The notes below the pieces were generated by a model. It saw nothing but the letters and a program-made list of their open reading frames with translations. It was not told the DNA's origin and did not search any database. Shown here in pieces: positions 26,654 through 36,143 of a DNA stretch of 64,000 nucleotides. The stretch's first letter is position 1. Each line of letters opens with the position of its first letter. Position numbers and translations under genes: made by a program. Location of the stretch: positions 1 through 64,000 of the forward strand of contig JBOHNR010000002.1 in NCBI GenBank assembly GCA_050730755.1. Reading direction: 5' to 3'. Source of the stretch: CAVPPA01 sp050730755. GTDB lineage: Bacteria > Patescibacteriota > Saccharimonadia > Saccharimonadales > UBA4665.

Positions 26654-27886
26654 GTGAAAGTGCTATCGAATCTAAAACGATTAATTAATGATTCGAGACG
26701 AAATAAATGGGTAGTGATTGGCGTTACTACAGCCTTGGTAGCTATAGGCTTTGGCTTAGGTGTCGCAGTAGGTGATGGACAATTACCAATTAATTTTTGG
26801 TTTTCATCTAATGGTCAAAATAGCGGATTGCCAGCCCAGCTCAACTACTCCACTGTCACCCAGGTCTACGATGCCTTAAAACAGAACTATAACGGTAAAT
26901 TAACAGCCAATCAGCTGCTTAATGGCCTTAAGGAGGGGCTAGCCGAAGCTACCGGCGATCCTTACACCGAGTACTTTACTCCCTCCGAGTCTAAAGAATT
27001 TTCAAATGAACTAGATAATTCATTTTCCGGTATTGGTGTAGAATTAGGCACCAACAGTAACGGTAATTTAATTGTTATTTCACCTATCAAAGGCTTTCCA
27101 GCTGATAAAGCCGGCCTTCAGCCTCAAGACATAATTACCACCATTAATGGTCAAGATACGACCAATATGTCACTAGATGCCGCCGTCAATGCGATACGCG
27201 GCCAAGTGAACACAAAAGTTACACTTGGAATTTTACGTAGCCAGTCCCAAACTTTAAACTTTACTATTACACGCCAGAATATAGAGTTGCCGAGTGTCAC
27301 TTCCAAAATGCTGGCGGGCAATATTGGCTACATGCAAATCAGTACCTTTGCAAACGATACCTCAAGCTTGGCAAAAAAAGCAGCGCAAAAATTTAAGCAG
27401 GCTAACGTTAAAGGTATAATTTTGGATTTGAGGGGTAACCCAGGAGGATTGCTCAATGCGGCCGTCAATGTTTCAAGCCTATGGCTACCAACCGGCGACA
27501 ATGTTGTTCAAGAGAAGGGCACAATTGGCAACATAACTTATGCCGCTACCGGCGACGATATATTAGACGGTATCCCGACAGTCGTCCTCATTAATGATGG
27601 TTCCGCCTCAGCCAGTGAAATAACTGCCGGTGCTCTCCACGATAATCATGTAGCTTGGCTGATCGGGACCAAGAGCTTCGGTAAAGGTGTTGTCCAAGAT
27701 TTGTTGAATTTCCCTAATGGCAGTGAGTTAAAAGTAACAGTTGCTAGCTGGTATCGTCCAAATGGTCAGAATATTGAGCATAAAGGGATTACACCGGACC
27801 AAACCGTAAATATGAATGCTTCGAATATAGGCACGACAAATGATGCGCAGCTAACAGCAGCTGAAAATTATTTAGCAACCCATTAA
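26654..27886 (+). CDS. ctpA: C-terminal processing peptidase, S41 family (CtpA/Prc)
   Basis: 410 residues starting with GTG 26654, chosen for the SD GAAAGGTG about 11 nt upstream. A membrane anchor/signal (about 20-42) is followed by a PDZ domain (about 120-200, FSGIGVELGT) and the S41 catalytic domain with Ser in DGSASASEITAGAL and Lys in SFGKGVVQ. It degrades or trims exported proteins. The roughly 75-nt leader after TATAAT (about 26572) contains two small inverted repeats close to the SD. Confidence 0.9.
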   Translation: MKVLSNLKRLINDSRRNKWVVIGVTTALVAIGFGLGVAVGDGQLPINFWFSSNGQNSGLPAQLNYSTVTQVYDALKQNYNGKLTANQLLNGLKEGLAEATGDPYTEYFTPSESKEFSNELDNSFSGIGVELGTNSNGNLIVISPIKGFPADKAGLQPQDIITTINGQDTTNMSLDAAVNAIRGQVNTKVTLGILRSQSQTLNFTITRQNIELPSVTSKMLAGNIGYMQISTFANDTSSLAKKAAQKFKQANVKGIILDLRGNPGGLLNAAVNVSSLWLPTGDNVVQEKGTIGNITYAATGDDILDGIPTVVLINDGSASASEITAGALHDNHVAWLIGTKSFGKGVVQDLLNFPNGSELKVTVASWYRPNGQNIEHKGITPDQTVNMNASNIGTTNDAQLTAAENYLATH

Positions 27887-27953
27887 TCTGCCTTGCCAAG
27901 CCTTCATAAAATAAGGTAGCATTAGGATGAAATCCAGGAGAGGTGCAGCATAG

Positions 27954-29582
27954 GTGGCTAAGCCAACCAAATATATTTTTGTGACCGGTGGTGTGCTTTC
28001 CGGGCTAGGAAAGGGTATTACTGCCGCCTCAGTTGGCAATATTCTAAAGTCGTGCGGGCTAAGAGTTAACTTACAAAAATGTGACCCGTATCTTAATGTT
28101 GACGCTGGACTTTTAAATCCCCGGGAACATGGCGAATGCTTTGTCACAAAAGATGGTGCTGAAACAGATCTAGACCTTGGCCATTACGAACGTTTTATTG
28201 ACGAAGAATTAACCCAAAAAAGCTCTCTTATGAGCGGTAAGGTTCTTCAAACAGTCATTGAAGCTGAACGGGCCGGTAAATATGAAGGGAAATCAGTTCA
28301 GATTATTCCACATGTGACAGGCGCTATTCAGCAGTATATTACCCAGGCAGGCGAGGGTTTTGATGTTCATATTGTTGAAATTGGCGGTACAGTCGGTGAT
28401 TATGAGAGCTTATCTTTTATTGAAGCTATACGTGAATTTGGTTTTAAAGTTAGCCTTGAGAATTGCCTTTACTTACATGTCGTCTATTTACCATACTTGG
28501 GCGCCAGTGAGGAGTTTAAAACAAAACCAGCCCAAAATTCAGTTCGCGAATTGCGAAGCCTAGGCATTGCTCCAGATATTTTAATTGCCCGTAGTGAGAT
28601 GCCAGCTCCCGTCGCAGCCATGAATAAACTTAGCCTATTCTCTGGTGTTCCAGAGTACGCAATTATTTCTCTATCTAACGCTTCAACAATTTATGAAGTA
28701 CCTCTAACGCTTGAAGCAGCCGGAATAAGTGAAGTTATATTAAAAAGGCTGCATCTTGAAGTTCATAAACCAAAGATGTCAGCTTGGCGCGAACTTGTGA
28801 AACGCTCTACAAAAAAATACGAAAAAATTGTAACGATAGGTATTGTAGCCAAGTACATGGATAACGCTGACACCTACATTTGCGTCTTTGAGGCACTTAA
28901 AGCTGCCGGTTGGGTTAATGACGTCGACGTTAATATTCAGTGGTTGGATGCCGCTAAACTAGAGACAATGAACGAAGAAGAGATTACCTCAGCGTTGACA
29001 GCAGTTGATGGTATTGTTGTCCCAGGTGGCTTTGGGGCTAGAGGAGTCGAAGGTAAAATCCGAGCTGCGCAATTTGCTTTAGATAATAAGTTGCCATATT
29101 TGGGCTTGTGTTATGGTCTCCATATGGCCGTTATAGCAGCTGCCCGCCAGCATGGCATGACTGGCGCTAACACAACTGAAGTAGAACCTAATACACCTTA
29201 TCCTGTAATTTCAACTATGGAAGACCAAAAGGGTAAAGAAAGTACTGGTGGCACTATGCGGCTTGGAAACTATGATTGTCAGTTTATAGCTGACAGCTTG
29301 GCGGCAAGAGCTTATAAAACGACTGAAATTGTTGAACGGCACCGCCACCGTTACGAATGTAACCCGTTTTATGTTGATAAATACGAGTCCTGGGGTATTA
29401 GGGCCGTTGGTCACAACCCACAAACTAAGCTTGTTGAAGTTATCGAAGCCATGGATCACCCATTTTTCTTAGCCAGCCAGTTTCATCCAGAATTTAAATC
29501 AAGACCAAACAAACCTCATCCGATGTTTAAAGAATTTATAAAGGCTTCGACTCAAGTTGCAAAAAAACAGAGAATAAGGTAG
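27954..29582 (+). CDS. pyrG: CTP synthase
   Basis: 542 residues, starting with GTG 27954 behind the SD CAGGAGAGGTG. It amidates UTP to CTP with glutamine. The N-terminal amidoligase domain begins TKYIFVTGGVLSGLGKG; the C-terminal class I glutaminase has the nucleophile Cys in LGLCYGLHMAV (the usual motif is GLCLG) and the His/Glu pair in SQFHPEFKS. A receiver-domain gene follows after 10 nt. Confidence 0.96.
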   Translation: MAKPTKYIFVTGGVLSGLGKGITAASVGNILKSCGLRVNLQKCDPYLNVDAGLLNPREHGECFVTKDGAETDLDLGHYERFIDEELTQKSSLMSGKVLQTVIEAERAGKYEGKSVQIIPHVTGAIQQYITQAGEGFDVHIVEIGGTVGDYESLSFIEAIREFGFKVSLENCLYLHVVYLPYLGASEEFKTKPAQNSVRELRSLGIAPDILIARSEMPAPVAAMNKLSLFSGVPEYAIISLSNASTIYEVPLTLEAAGISEVILKRLHLEVHKPKMSAWRELVKRSTKKYEKIVTIGIVAKYMDNADTYICVFEALKAAGWVNDVDVNIQWLDAAKLETMNEEEITSALTAVDGIVVPGGFGARGVEGKIRAAQFALDNKLPYLGLCYGLHMAVIAAARQHGMTGANTTEVEPNTPYPVISTMEDQKGKESTGGTMRLGNYDCQFIADSLAARAYKTTEIVERHRHRYECNPFYVDKYESWGIRAVGHNPQTKLVEVIEAMDHPFFLASQFHPEFKSRPNKPHPMFKEFIKASTQVAKKQRIR

Positions 29583-29592
29583 CTTAAACATT

Positions 29593-30000
29593 ATGGATCA
29601 GCCCCAAATTAACTCACCCGGCAGCCATCCCAAGAGAATTCTTCTGGTCGAAGACGATGATGCAATTGCTAATGTATACCAAACAAGACTTCAGGCTGAG
29701 GGTTTTGATGTTCGCCGAGTTTCGAACGGTGAAGACGCTTTAGCAACAGCTTTAAGTTATCGCCCCGATTTGGTTTTACTCGATATTATGATGCCAAAAG
29801 TGAGCGGCTTTGATGTACTTGATATTTTGCGTAGCACTCCTGAGACAACTAATTTAAAGATAATTATGCTGACTGCTCTTAGCCAGGATAGCGATAAGGA
29901 AAGAGCCGACTCGCTAGGTGTTGATGACTATTTGGTAAAATCGCAAGTTGTCATAGCTGACGTTATAGAACGTATAAAATACCACCTAGGAATGCAATAA
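29593..30000 (+). CDS. Single-domain response regulator
   Basis: 135 residues, a CheY-like receiver only. The acidic pocket is in VEDDD (about 19-23), the phospho-acceptor Asp64 in VLLDIMMP, the Thr/Ser switch in MLTALS and Lys in DYLVKSQV. There is no output domain. It follows pyrG by 10 nt. Its sequence, including YLVKSQV, resembles the receiver of the long-tailed regulator at 57564, so the two may share the histidine kinase at 58997. Confidence 0.9.
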   Translation: MDQPQINSPGSHPKRILLVEDDDAIANVYQTRLQAEGFDVRRVSNGEDALATALSYRPDLVLLDIMMPKVSGFDVLDILRSTPETTNLKIIMLTALSQDSDKERADSLGVDDYLVKSQVVIADVIERIKYHLGMQ

Positions 30001-30036
30001 AAGTTAACAACGATCTTGGATAATCAAAACTAGGTT

Positions 30037-30309
30037 CTATTCAACGCTGACCTCTGAGCGTGAGATAGTCTTGCCGGTAAAGGTTCGAACTTTCTTTGTT
30101 TTAAAAACAACTAGACCGTCTCTAGCGGCGTGAATTGTGAAATTACGACTTAATTTTGTGCCTTTTCCGGCTCGTTTGGTGAGTCCGACTTGACGAACAA
30201 TAACTTGACCAACCTTAACTTTTTGGCCACCAAATAGCTTTATACCTAAACGCTGGCCTGGGCTATCATGGACGTTTTTGGAGGTGCCGCCTGCTTTAAC
30301 ATGTGCCAT
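30037..30309 (-). CDS. rpmA: 50S ribosomal protein bL27
   Basis: 90 residues. It begins MAHVKAGGTSKNVHDSPG, matching the L27 N-terminus that reaches the peptidyl-transferase centre, followed by RLGIKLFGGQKVKVGQVIVRQ. No cleavable N-terminal extension as found in Firmicutes. SD AAAGGA lies about 10 nt upstream. rplU (L21), its usual partner, is not adjacent. Confidence 0.95.
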   Translation of the reverse strand: MAHVKAGGTSKNVHDSPGQRLGIKLFGGQKVKVGQVIVRQVGLTKRAGKGTKLSRNFTIHAARDGLVVFKTKKVRTFTGKTISRSEVSVE

Positions 30310-30354
30310 AGATTTTTAGTCCTTTCTAATAGCAATTAACGGTATTTAGGTTAT

Positions 30355-31617
30355 TTAGCTTCTCGCCAACACTAGTAGCTCGCGAGCGACGATTTGATCA
30401 GGTCTATAGTAAAGTAAATCTTCGTTCTGAGCATGCTTAAATCGTAGCCGATTATAGCCCAAATCACTCAGTTGGTCAATAACAGGTAAGTGGCGAAACT
30501 GCCTTGGTCTTACTTGCCAAGCTGGTACAGCCAGACATAGGCGCGTGCTACTTGGAAGCTGCTGAAAAATATTTCTTAAGAACTTTTTTATGATAAGATC
30601 ACAGTCAGCAATTGTCTGTTCCAAAACCTCTCTAGATGGTTGAGTAGTGAATGGTCGGCCGAGATAAGTCTCACTCACTACTATGTCAACTGGAAGGCTC
30701 CATTGGTAATTGGTCGCGTCGCCAATCGCCAAATCATAAATTTTAGACCGTGGTTTATATCGATCGACCAACCACCTTAAGTTTTCTTTAGCGTATTCAA
30801 TCATCCGAGGATTTAAATCAGTACCTTTGGTTCGATAGCCCGCCAGCAAAGCTTCTTGTAAAACAACTCCAGTACCGCAAAAAGGATCCAGTAATGTTTT
30901 AAGCGACCGTTGAGCGTCTATTTTCTGGTTATCTTCCGGTCGCAAACAATTATCATTGGAAATAGTAGGTTTAATAGCCGTAAATTCATCCGGACCGATT
31001 GCTAAGTTTAATATAATTTGAGCCAGCTTAGGCGGTAACATACCAACCCTAGAGTCCCGTTTCGGGCGCCCGTAATCTCTTAAGCTGTAACTCTCGATAC
31101 CCTGTATAAACATTGTCTGAGCGATAATAGTTTGATTTTCATGACGAACGAGCGCTAACTCCCAGCCGTTATCAGTCAGTAACTTATTATGTAAAACTTG
31201 AGCGGCGTTTAATTCTAAGCTGTTATTAGGTACAATGCGAACCGACCGCTTGTGCTTTTCGGAGATGACTTTTTTTATGTGAATTCCTATAGCGTGTAAT
31301 TGTTGGGGTGTTGTCTCCAGGCCGTAAGCGCTTAAGCCTAAATGCATTTTGCCCTTGGGCATTCGTTCGGAATAACTAGGCGATACGCTAGCTAAAAAAG
31401 TTTCGATTTGTTTTAGGTCGGTAGTATCGATCACTTTTAGCGTTTTACAAAGCTTGATTGTGCCTCCGAGCCTAGGGAAATCTATATAGCAAGGTGAGAC
31501 TTGTAGACGAGCCACTTGGCTGTTAACTAATTCGACGTTAGCGCCCCCATAAAGACTTTCCAATTCAGCCAGGCCTAAAGTAGGCTGTCGTCCTAAAATT
31601 GCAATACTTTCATCCAT
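30355..31617 (-). CDS. TRM11/UPF0020-like SAM-dependent methyltransferase
   Basis: 420 residues. The N-terminal half (1-170) is THUMP-like in layout; the C-terminal half has a Rossmann methylase with motif I DPFCGTGVVLQEALLAG and acidic motif II in GTDLNPRMIEYAKENL. The catalytic motif IV, normally D/N-P-P-Y, appears as SETYLGRPF after DIVV, so the Pro pair is lost. Relatives modify guanosine in tRNA (Trm11/TrmG10). The target here is unproven. Confidence 0.75.
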   Translation of the reverse strand: MDESIAILGRQPTLGLAELESLYGGANVELVNSQVARLQVSPCYIDFPRLGGTIKLCKTLKVIDTTDLKQIETFLASVSPSYSERMPKGKMHLGLSAYGLETTPQQLHAIGIHIKKVISEKHKRSVRIVPNNSLELNAAQVLHNKLLTDNGWELALVRHENQTIIAQTMFIQGIESYSLRDYGRPKRDSRVGMLPPKLAQIILNLAIGPDEFTAIKPTISNDNCLRPEDNQKIDAQRSLKTLLDPFCGTGVVLQEALLAGYRTKGTDLNPRMIEYAKENLRWLVDRYKPRSKIYDLAIGDATNYQWSLPVDIVVSETYLGRPFTTQPSREVLEQTIADCDLIIKKFLRNIFQQLPSSTRLCLAVPAWQVRPRQFRHLPVIDQLSDLGYNRLRFKHAQNEDLLYYRPDQIVARELLVLARS

Positions 31618-31653
31618 TAATTTAAGTATACAATTTGAGCCTTAGTTTTTAGG

Positions 31654-31659
31654 TATAAT
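31654..31659 (+). promoter_or_regulatory. -10 box of the flippase-like gene
   Basis: Perfect TATAAT ending 7 nt before the ATG at 31667. This supports ATG 31667 over the GTG at 31661 and predicts a leaderless mRNA. Confidence 0.55.
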
Positions 31660-31666
31660 AGTGCCA

Positions 31667-32716
31667 ATGAGTGATACTTCTTTCGTGAAGCATCGGTGGA
31701 GGCTGTTGCTTAATCTTGCGACTATTGCCGCTTTATTTGTGCTGGCGATTGTCATTCGCCACCAGATAGTTGAAACATTTGAAAATCTTAATAAGGTAAA
31801 AATCTGGGTCTTACTTTTTATTATCCCAATCGAGATTATTGATTATCACGCTCAGACGAAAGTCTACCAAAAACTTTTAGCAATTTTAGGTGAGAGACTT
31901 TCCTATAAGAATCTTTTCAAATTGTCATTAGAGCTTAATTTTGTGAATCATGTTTTTCCAAGCGGCGGAGTTTCGGGTATTTCATATTTCGGTTTTAGGA
32001 TGAGAAATTTTGGTGTTCGAGGTACCAGATCCACGCTAATTCAGACTATGAAGTTGATGTTACTTTTTTTGTCTTTTGAGCCAGTGTTGTTGGCCGGCAT
32101 GTTGATTTTAGCCGTAAGAGGGCATGCCAACGACTTTGTAATTTTTATGGGAAGTGCGCTTACAACATTGGTTATCTTCGTGACAGTTCTATTCATTTAT
32201 ATTATCGGTAACCAGGTACGGATAAATAGCTTCTTAACTCCGCTGGTAGTGTTAGTCAACCGCTTAATTTATGCCGTCCGACCAAAACACCCTGAAATGA
32301 TTAATATCGTTAACACTCGTGAGTTATTTCAAGATTTCCACGCTAATTACTCTATATTGCAGGAACACTATTTCGAGCTGAAAGAGCCGTTTTTATGGTC
32401 TATGCTGGCCAATATCGCGGAGGTATCGGTTATATATGTAGTCTATATAGCTTTTGGCGCAAATGCCGGCGTGGATGTTGGGGCAATAATCTTAGCTTAT
32501 GCTGTAGCTAATTTTGCAGGCTTAATTTCTGTATTTCCTGGCGGAACAGGTGTATATGAGGCTCTAATGACATTAGTGCTTGTTGCGACAGGCATACCGG
32601 CCCGTATAAGCCTACCAGTAACAATAATGTATAGAATCCTTAACACTTTACTTCAAATACCTCCTGGGTATTTTTTGTATCACCGAACACTAAAAGCCGG
32701 ATACCCAAAGAAGTAA
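31667..32716 (+). CDS. Lysylphosphatidylglycerol synthetase TM-region/flippase-like membrane protein
   Basis: 349 residues from ATG 31667. About 8 membrane segments, with the UPF0104/LPG synthase TM-region signatures: FVNHVFPSGGVSG in the first third and FPGGTGVYEALMTLVL near the C-terminus. It is the stand-alone flippase-like domain without the soluble lysyl-transferase domain of MprF. It could flip a lipid or glycolipid; the substrate is unknown. xseA starts 7 nt downstream. Confidence 0.82.
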   Translation: MSDTSFVKHRWRLLLNLATIAALFVLAIVIRHQIVETFENLNKVKIWVLLFIIPIEIIDYHAQTKVYQKLLAILGERLSYKNLFKLSLELNFVNHVFPSGGVSGISYFGFRMRNFGVRGTRSTLIQTMKLMLLFLSFEPVLLAGMLILAVRGHANDFVIFMGSALTTLVIFVTVLFIYIIGNQVRINSFLTPLVVLVNRLIYAVRPKHPEMINIVNTRELFQDFHANYSILQEHYFELKEPFLWSMLANIAEVSVIYVVYIAFGANAGVDVGAIILAYAVANFAGLISVFPGGTGVYEALMTLVLVATGIPARISLPVTIMYRILNTLLQIPPGYFLYHRTLKAGYPKK

Positions 32717-32722
32717 TCGATC

Positions 32723-33847
32723 ATGGATGAAAATTCTTTAAAGGATATTGTGCTAAGCGTTAGTGATTTCGTGTCTTTAGTTAATCAAACTTTCGATTAT
32801 GCTTACCCTAGCGTAGTTATTCGTGGCGAAGTGTCAAATTATAAACTTAGTAAAAATAAGTGGGTCTATTTTAACCTTAAGGATGACGAATCAACCGTCC
32901 GTTTCTTTGGAAATATTTATCAATTATCAAGCCCCATAGAAGATGGAATGTTGCTAAGGGTTTACGGAAAACCTAATTTACATAAGCAGTATGGCTTTAG
33001 TGTAACGATTTTAAGCTTGCAGCCTGACGGCGATGGTATGCTCCGGCGCGCTGCTGACTTGTTACGCGCAAAACTGCAGGCCGAAGGTCTATTCGATGAA
33101 GAGCGCAAGCGACTAATTCCATATCCACCAATACGACTGGGGTTGATAACATCGTTGGAATCGGCAGCATATACAGACTTCATTAAAATCCTGGACGCCC
33201 GTTGGCAAGGTCTAGCGATTGAATGTATTGATGTCCAGGTTCAGGGCAGAGCGGCACCAGAACAAATAATAACGGCTATAGAATATTTTAACCAAAAATC
33301 TATACCACCAGATGTCTTAGTCTTAACTAGAGGTGGTGGTAGTCAAGAGGACTTATATACATTCGATACTGAGCAGGTAACAAGAGCTGTATCGGGTAGT
33401 CGGGTACCGACACTGATAGCTATAGGTCACGAGAAAGACGTCAGCTTAGTTGAAATGGCTGCCGATAAACGAGCTAGCACACCGAGTAACGCGGCCGAGT
33501 TGTTAGTTCCAAATAAATATGAAGCATTAAGTCGACTTGATGTGACGGGTACGCGCCTAGACGATTTAATAAGTGTTAGTGTTCGAAATCAACGGCTTAG
33601 CCTAAAGCGATATGAAGCTGATTTTGAGAAAGATTTTTCAGGGGTTTTGAAACGCCTAGAAGACGAACTGGAAACTTATCTCAAACTTTTAGAAGCTTTA
33701 AACCCGCGTTTAGTCCTGAAACGTGGTTATTCAATTATTCGTTTGGTTGGTGAAAAAAAGGCGATTCGGTACAAAGTCGAGTTAAGTGACGGTGATATAG
33801 TAGATGTAGAATTAAGCGATGGCAAAATTAAAGCCGTCATTCGCTAA
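32723..33847 (+). CDS. xseA: Exodeoxyribonuclease VII large subunit
   Basis: 374 residues, shorter than the 450 or so of E. coli. An N-terminal OB-fold (about 15-100, VVIRGEVSNYKLSKNKWVYF) precedes the catalytic domain with RGGGSQEDLYTFD and GHEKDVSLVEMAADKRASTP. A shortened coiled coil and C-terminal segment follow. With XseB it degrades single-stranded DNA. xseB starts 23 nt downstream. Confidence 0.94.
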   Translation: MDENSLKDIVLSVSDFVSLVNQTFDYAYPSVVIRGEVSNYKLSKNKWVYFNLKDDESTVRFFGNIYQLSSPIEDGMLLRVYGKPNLHKQYGFSVTILSLQPDGDGMLRRAADLLRAKLQAEGLFDEERKRLIPYPPIRLGLITSLESAAYTDFIKILDARWQGLAIECIDVQVQGRAAPEQIITAIEYFNQKSIPPDVLVLTRGGGSQEDLYTFDTEQVTRAVSGSRVPTLIAIGHEKDVSLVEMAADKRASTPSNAAELLVPNKYEALSRLDVTGTRLDDLISVSVRNQRLSLKRYEADFEKDFSGVLKRLEDELETYLKLLEALNPRLVLKRGYSIIRLVGEKKAIRYKVELSDGDIVDVELSDGKIKAVIR

Positions 33848-33869
33848 TAATAGATTAAATGAGGTTATA

Positions 33870-34079
33870 ATGGCAGGTAAAGCTTTCGACTATAAAGCCA
33901 AAATGCAAGAGTTGCAGACTTTACTTGCTGATATGCAAGTTGAAGATCTTGACGTTGATTTAGTGATAAAAAAGTATGAGCATGGTAAAAAATTAACCGT
34001 CGAACTTCAGAGATACTTGAAAACTGCCGAAAACAAGATTACGAAAAGAAAATTACCCAAGATAGACGAAGGCAGTTAA
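33870..34079 (+). CDS. xseB: Exodeoxyribonuclease VII small subunit
   Basis: 69 residues from ATG 33870, chosen for the GAGG SD just upstream and because the family begins here; the open frame extends back into xseA. Two helices with the conserved LDVDLVIKKYEHGKKL pattern. Partner of XseA. The next gene starts 3 nt after its stop. Confidence 0.88.
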   Translation: MAGKAFDYKAKMQELQTLLADMQVEDLDVDLVIKKYEHGKKLTVELQRYLKTAENKITKRKLPKIDEGS

Positions 34080-34081
34080 AA

Positions 34082-34579
34082 GTGCTGGAGTCAGTTATAC
34101 TTGTGGTTTTTAGTTTATTAATCTTTTGCTTTGCTTTTGTGTTGATTTATGGCGCGCCTTTTTTGCCAACGTTGACTACACAAATAAATGAATCTCTAGA
34201 CTTATTAAACTTGGAAAAGGGTCAAACAATGCTTGAGCTAGGCTGCGGCGACGGCCGTGTTTTAATAGCTGCATCGAAACGTGGACTTAATGTAGTAGGT
34301 TATGAATTAAACCCAATATTAGCAGCCATAGCATGGTTTCGTACTCGGCGATATCGGCGGTTAGTAAAAATTATTTGGGGGGATTTTTGGCAACAATCCT
34401 GGCCACCAGCAGAGGGAATATTTGTTTTTATACTTCCGAGGCATATGAAAAAATTGAATAAAAAAATTATTCAATATCCTCATAAGCCTGTAAGTGTTGC
34501 TAGTTTTGCTTTTGCAATCCCCGGAGAGAAACCAAAGCGGATTAGCAAGGGCGTTTTTCTGTATATATACACTAGCTAA
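34082..34579 (+). CDS. Membrane-anchored class I SAM methyltransferase
   Basis: 165 residues starting with GTG. An N-terminal membrane segment (about 5-28) is followed by a small Rossmann core with SAM motif I LELGCGDGRVLIAA and the motif II acidic residue in VVGYELNP. The length allows only the core fold without a substrate domain. It is 3 nt after xseB. The substrate is unknown; a membrane lipid or envelope protein is plausible from the anchor. Confidence 0.72.
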   Translation: MLESVILVVFSLLIFCFAFVLIYGAPFLPTLTTQINESLDLLNLEKGQTMLELGCGDGRVLIAASKRGLNVVGYELNPILAAIAWFRTRRYRRLVKIIWGDFWQQSWPPAEGIFVFILPRHMKKLNKKIIQYPHKPVSVASFAFAIPGEKPKRISKGVFLYIYTS

Positions 34580-34591
34580 TCTTTAAGAGGC

Positions 34592-35293
34592 TTGCGTACC
34601 AACACAATCTCATTTACCATGAGCTTTATGATACGCCGCAAAGAACATGGCTTTAATATCTTGATATTACCTCTAGTGTTATCATTTGTCTTGTTGATTG
34701 GCGCTATAGCCTTCAGTGTGTGGACCTACGGGAAAATGAAGGACTATGAAGATAACGTTAACTCTAAAGTTGCTAGTGCCGTTATCATTGCAAAACAACA
34801 AGAGGCAACTGCAAAAAATGCAGCATTTGCGCAGGCCTCAAAGTACCCCTTGAGGACTTACGTTAGTCCTGCGGCGTACGGTAGCGTAACTATAAAATAT
34901 CCCAATACCTGGAGCGCGTACGTAATAGATGATACGAATATTAGCCCTTACGTTGACGGCTATTTTTACCCTAACACGGTTCCGGATACACAGAGTTCCA
35001 CAATAGCGTTCGCCCTCCGAGTTCAGATAGTTCAAGACAGTTACAGTAGTGTTTTAACGGAAGTACAATCTGACGTGCAACAGGGAACTTCTACAGTTGC
35101 AGCTTACAAGGCACCAAACATTCCCGGCGTTGTAGGGTCTAAAGTTACAGGTCAACTACCGACAGTTTCACGAAGCGGTACTATGATCATTCTTCCTCTC
35201 CGTAATATGACGCTAGAACTTTGGACCGAGACCCCACAATTTGATAACGACTTTAACAATATAATTCTACCTAATTTCAACTTTTCGCCATAG
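34592..35293 (+). CDS. Hypothetical protein with one N-terminal membrane anchor
   Basis: Up to 233 residues. The first in-frame start is TTG 34592; ATG 34619 or 34628 are possible real starts and give a typical basic N-terminus (MIRRKEHG). One membrane segment (about 25-47), then a Lys/Ala-rich stretch and an extracellular beta-rich domain of about 160 residues that resembles secreted PsbP-like or sortase-anchored domains only vaguely. No catalytic motif seen. It is 12 nt after the methyltransferase gene. Confidence 0.65.
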   Translation: MRTNTISFTMSFMIRRKEHGFNILILPLVLSFVLLIGAIAFSVWTYGKMKDYEDNVNSKVASAVIIAKQQEATAKNAAFAQASKYPLRTYVSPAAYGSVTIKYPNTWSAYVIDDTNISPYVDGYFYPNTVPDTQSSTIAFALRVQIVQDSYSSVLTEVQSDVQQGTSTVAAYKAPNIPGVVGSKVTGQLPTVSRSGTMIILPLRNMTLELWTETPQFDNDFNNIILPNFNFSP

Positions 35294-35368
35294 AATAATT
35301 ATCTATAAGCCAAAACTGAATTACAAAAAACCCGCTAAGTTAATATCACAGTTAAGGTCGATCGATGT

Positions 35369-35374
35369 TATAAT
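35369..35374 (+). promoter_or_regulatory. -10 box of the pseudo two-component/recO unit
   Basis: TATAAT about 37 nt before the GTG at 35412. An SD (AAGAGGG) lies upstream of the GTG, so this unit has a normal leader. Confidence 0.5.
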
Positions 35375-35411
35375 TGGAGGACAAACGGCGTAAAAAAGAG
35401 GGTAACTTTAA

Positions 35412-36140
35412 GTGTCTAATCAAGCTATGGATAAGCGACCCACGGCAGCCCTAAGGCAGCAATTACTGCTCTCGGTGGTGGAGCAGTTGAAGATGCCTTT
35501 AATTAGTATTGCCCGATCTGCCGAACTTGCAAATCTCCAATCGAAACCAATTAACTTAGAAATAATTCGTGCTACTGCCGATGCAACTTTACATCTAATA
35601 GATAGCTATATCCTGGGCATTCAAATGGCTGGACAGGAAAGTGAATTGTTTGCAATTGAGCCCGTTTCAGTATCATCTGTTTTGTACGACGCCGGTGATC
35701 AGCTACAACCAATGGCCAAGGCATACGGAGTGCAACTTGATCTATGCATCGATGGAAAGTATGGGCCTGTTATGGCTCATAGGCTAGGTCTTCAAGCTGC
35801 TCTTGTCAGCTTAGGCTATTCTTTAGTCGAAGCTTTACCAGCTATGGAAACACCAAAAGCTAGGCTTGAGTTGTCAGCTTATCGATGCCGATATGGGATC
35901 GTTACTGGGTTATACTGTGAAACGGAACAAGTTACAACACAAGCTTTACGCCTTGGTAGGCAATTGTACGGACGGGCTCGACAACCGTTAGGGAATATGT
36001 CTCACACCAGCGGTGCCGGTGTATTTGTAGCCGATGCTATTTTGCAAGGAATGAGAAGTCACTTAACTGTTTCACGTCACCGTAAAATGCATGGCTTGGG
36101 GGCGGTTTTGCCGATGAATCCCCAATTGCAGTTTATTTAG
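35412..36140 (+). CDS. Degenerate histidine kinase-like protein (pseudokinase)
   Basis: 242 residues starting with GTG. Residues 14-50 align by eye with a HisKA dimerisation helix: SVVEQLKMPLISIARSAEL corresponds to the common SxSHELRTPLxxIxxxAEL, but the phospho-accepting His is Glu24. The remainder (about 85-235) follows the layout of a HATPase domain, ending in a G-rich GLGAVLPM-like stretch, yet the N-box Asn and DxGxG motif are not recognisable. It is immediately followed (3 nt) by an atypical receiver. It is probably a non-catalytic scaffold or sensor. Confidence 0.6.
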   Translation: MSNQAMDKRPTAALRQQLLLSVVEQLKMPLISIARSAELANLQSKPINLEIIRATADATLHLIDSYILGIQMAGQESELFAIEPVSVSSVLYDAGDQLQPMAKAYGVQLDLCIDGKYGPVMAHRLGLQAALVSLGYSLVEALPAMETPKARLELSAYRCRYGIVTGLYCETEQVTTQALRLGRQLYGRARQPLGNMSHTSGAGVFVADAILQGMRSHLTVSRHRKMHGLGAVLPMNPQLQFI

Positions 36141-36143
36141 ACA

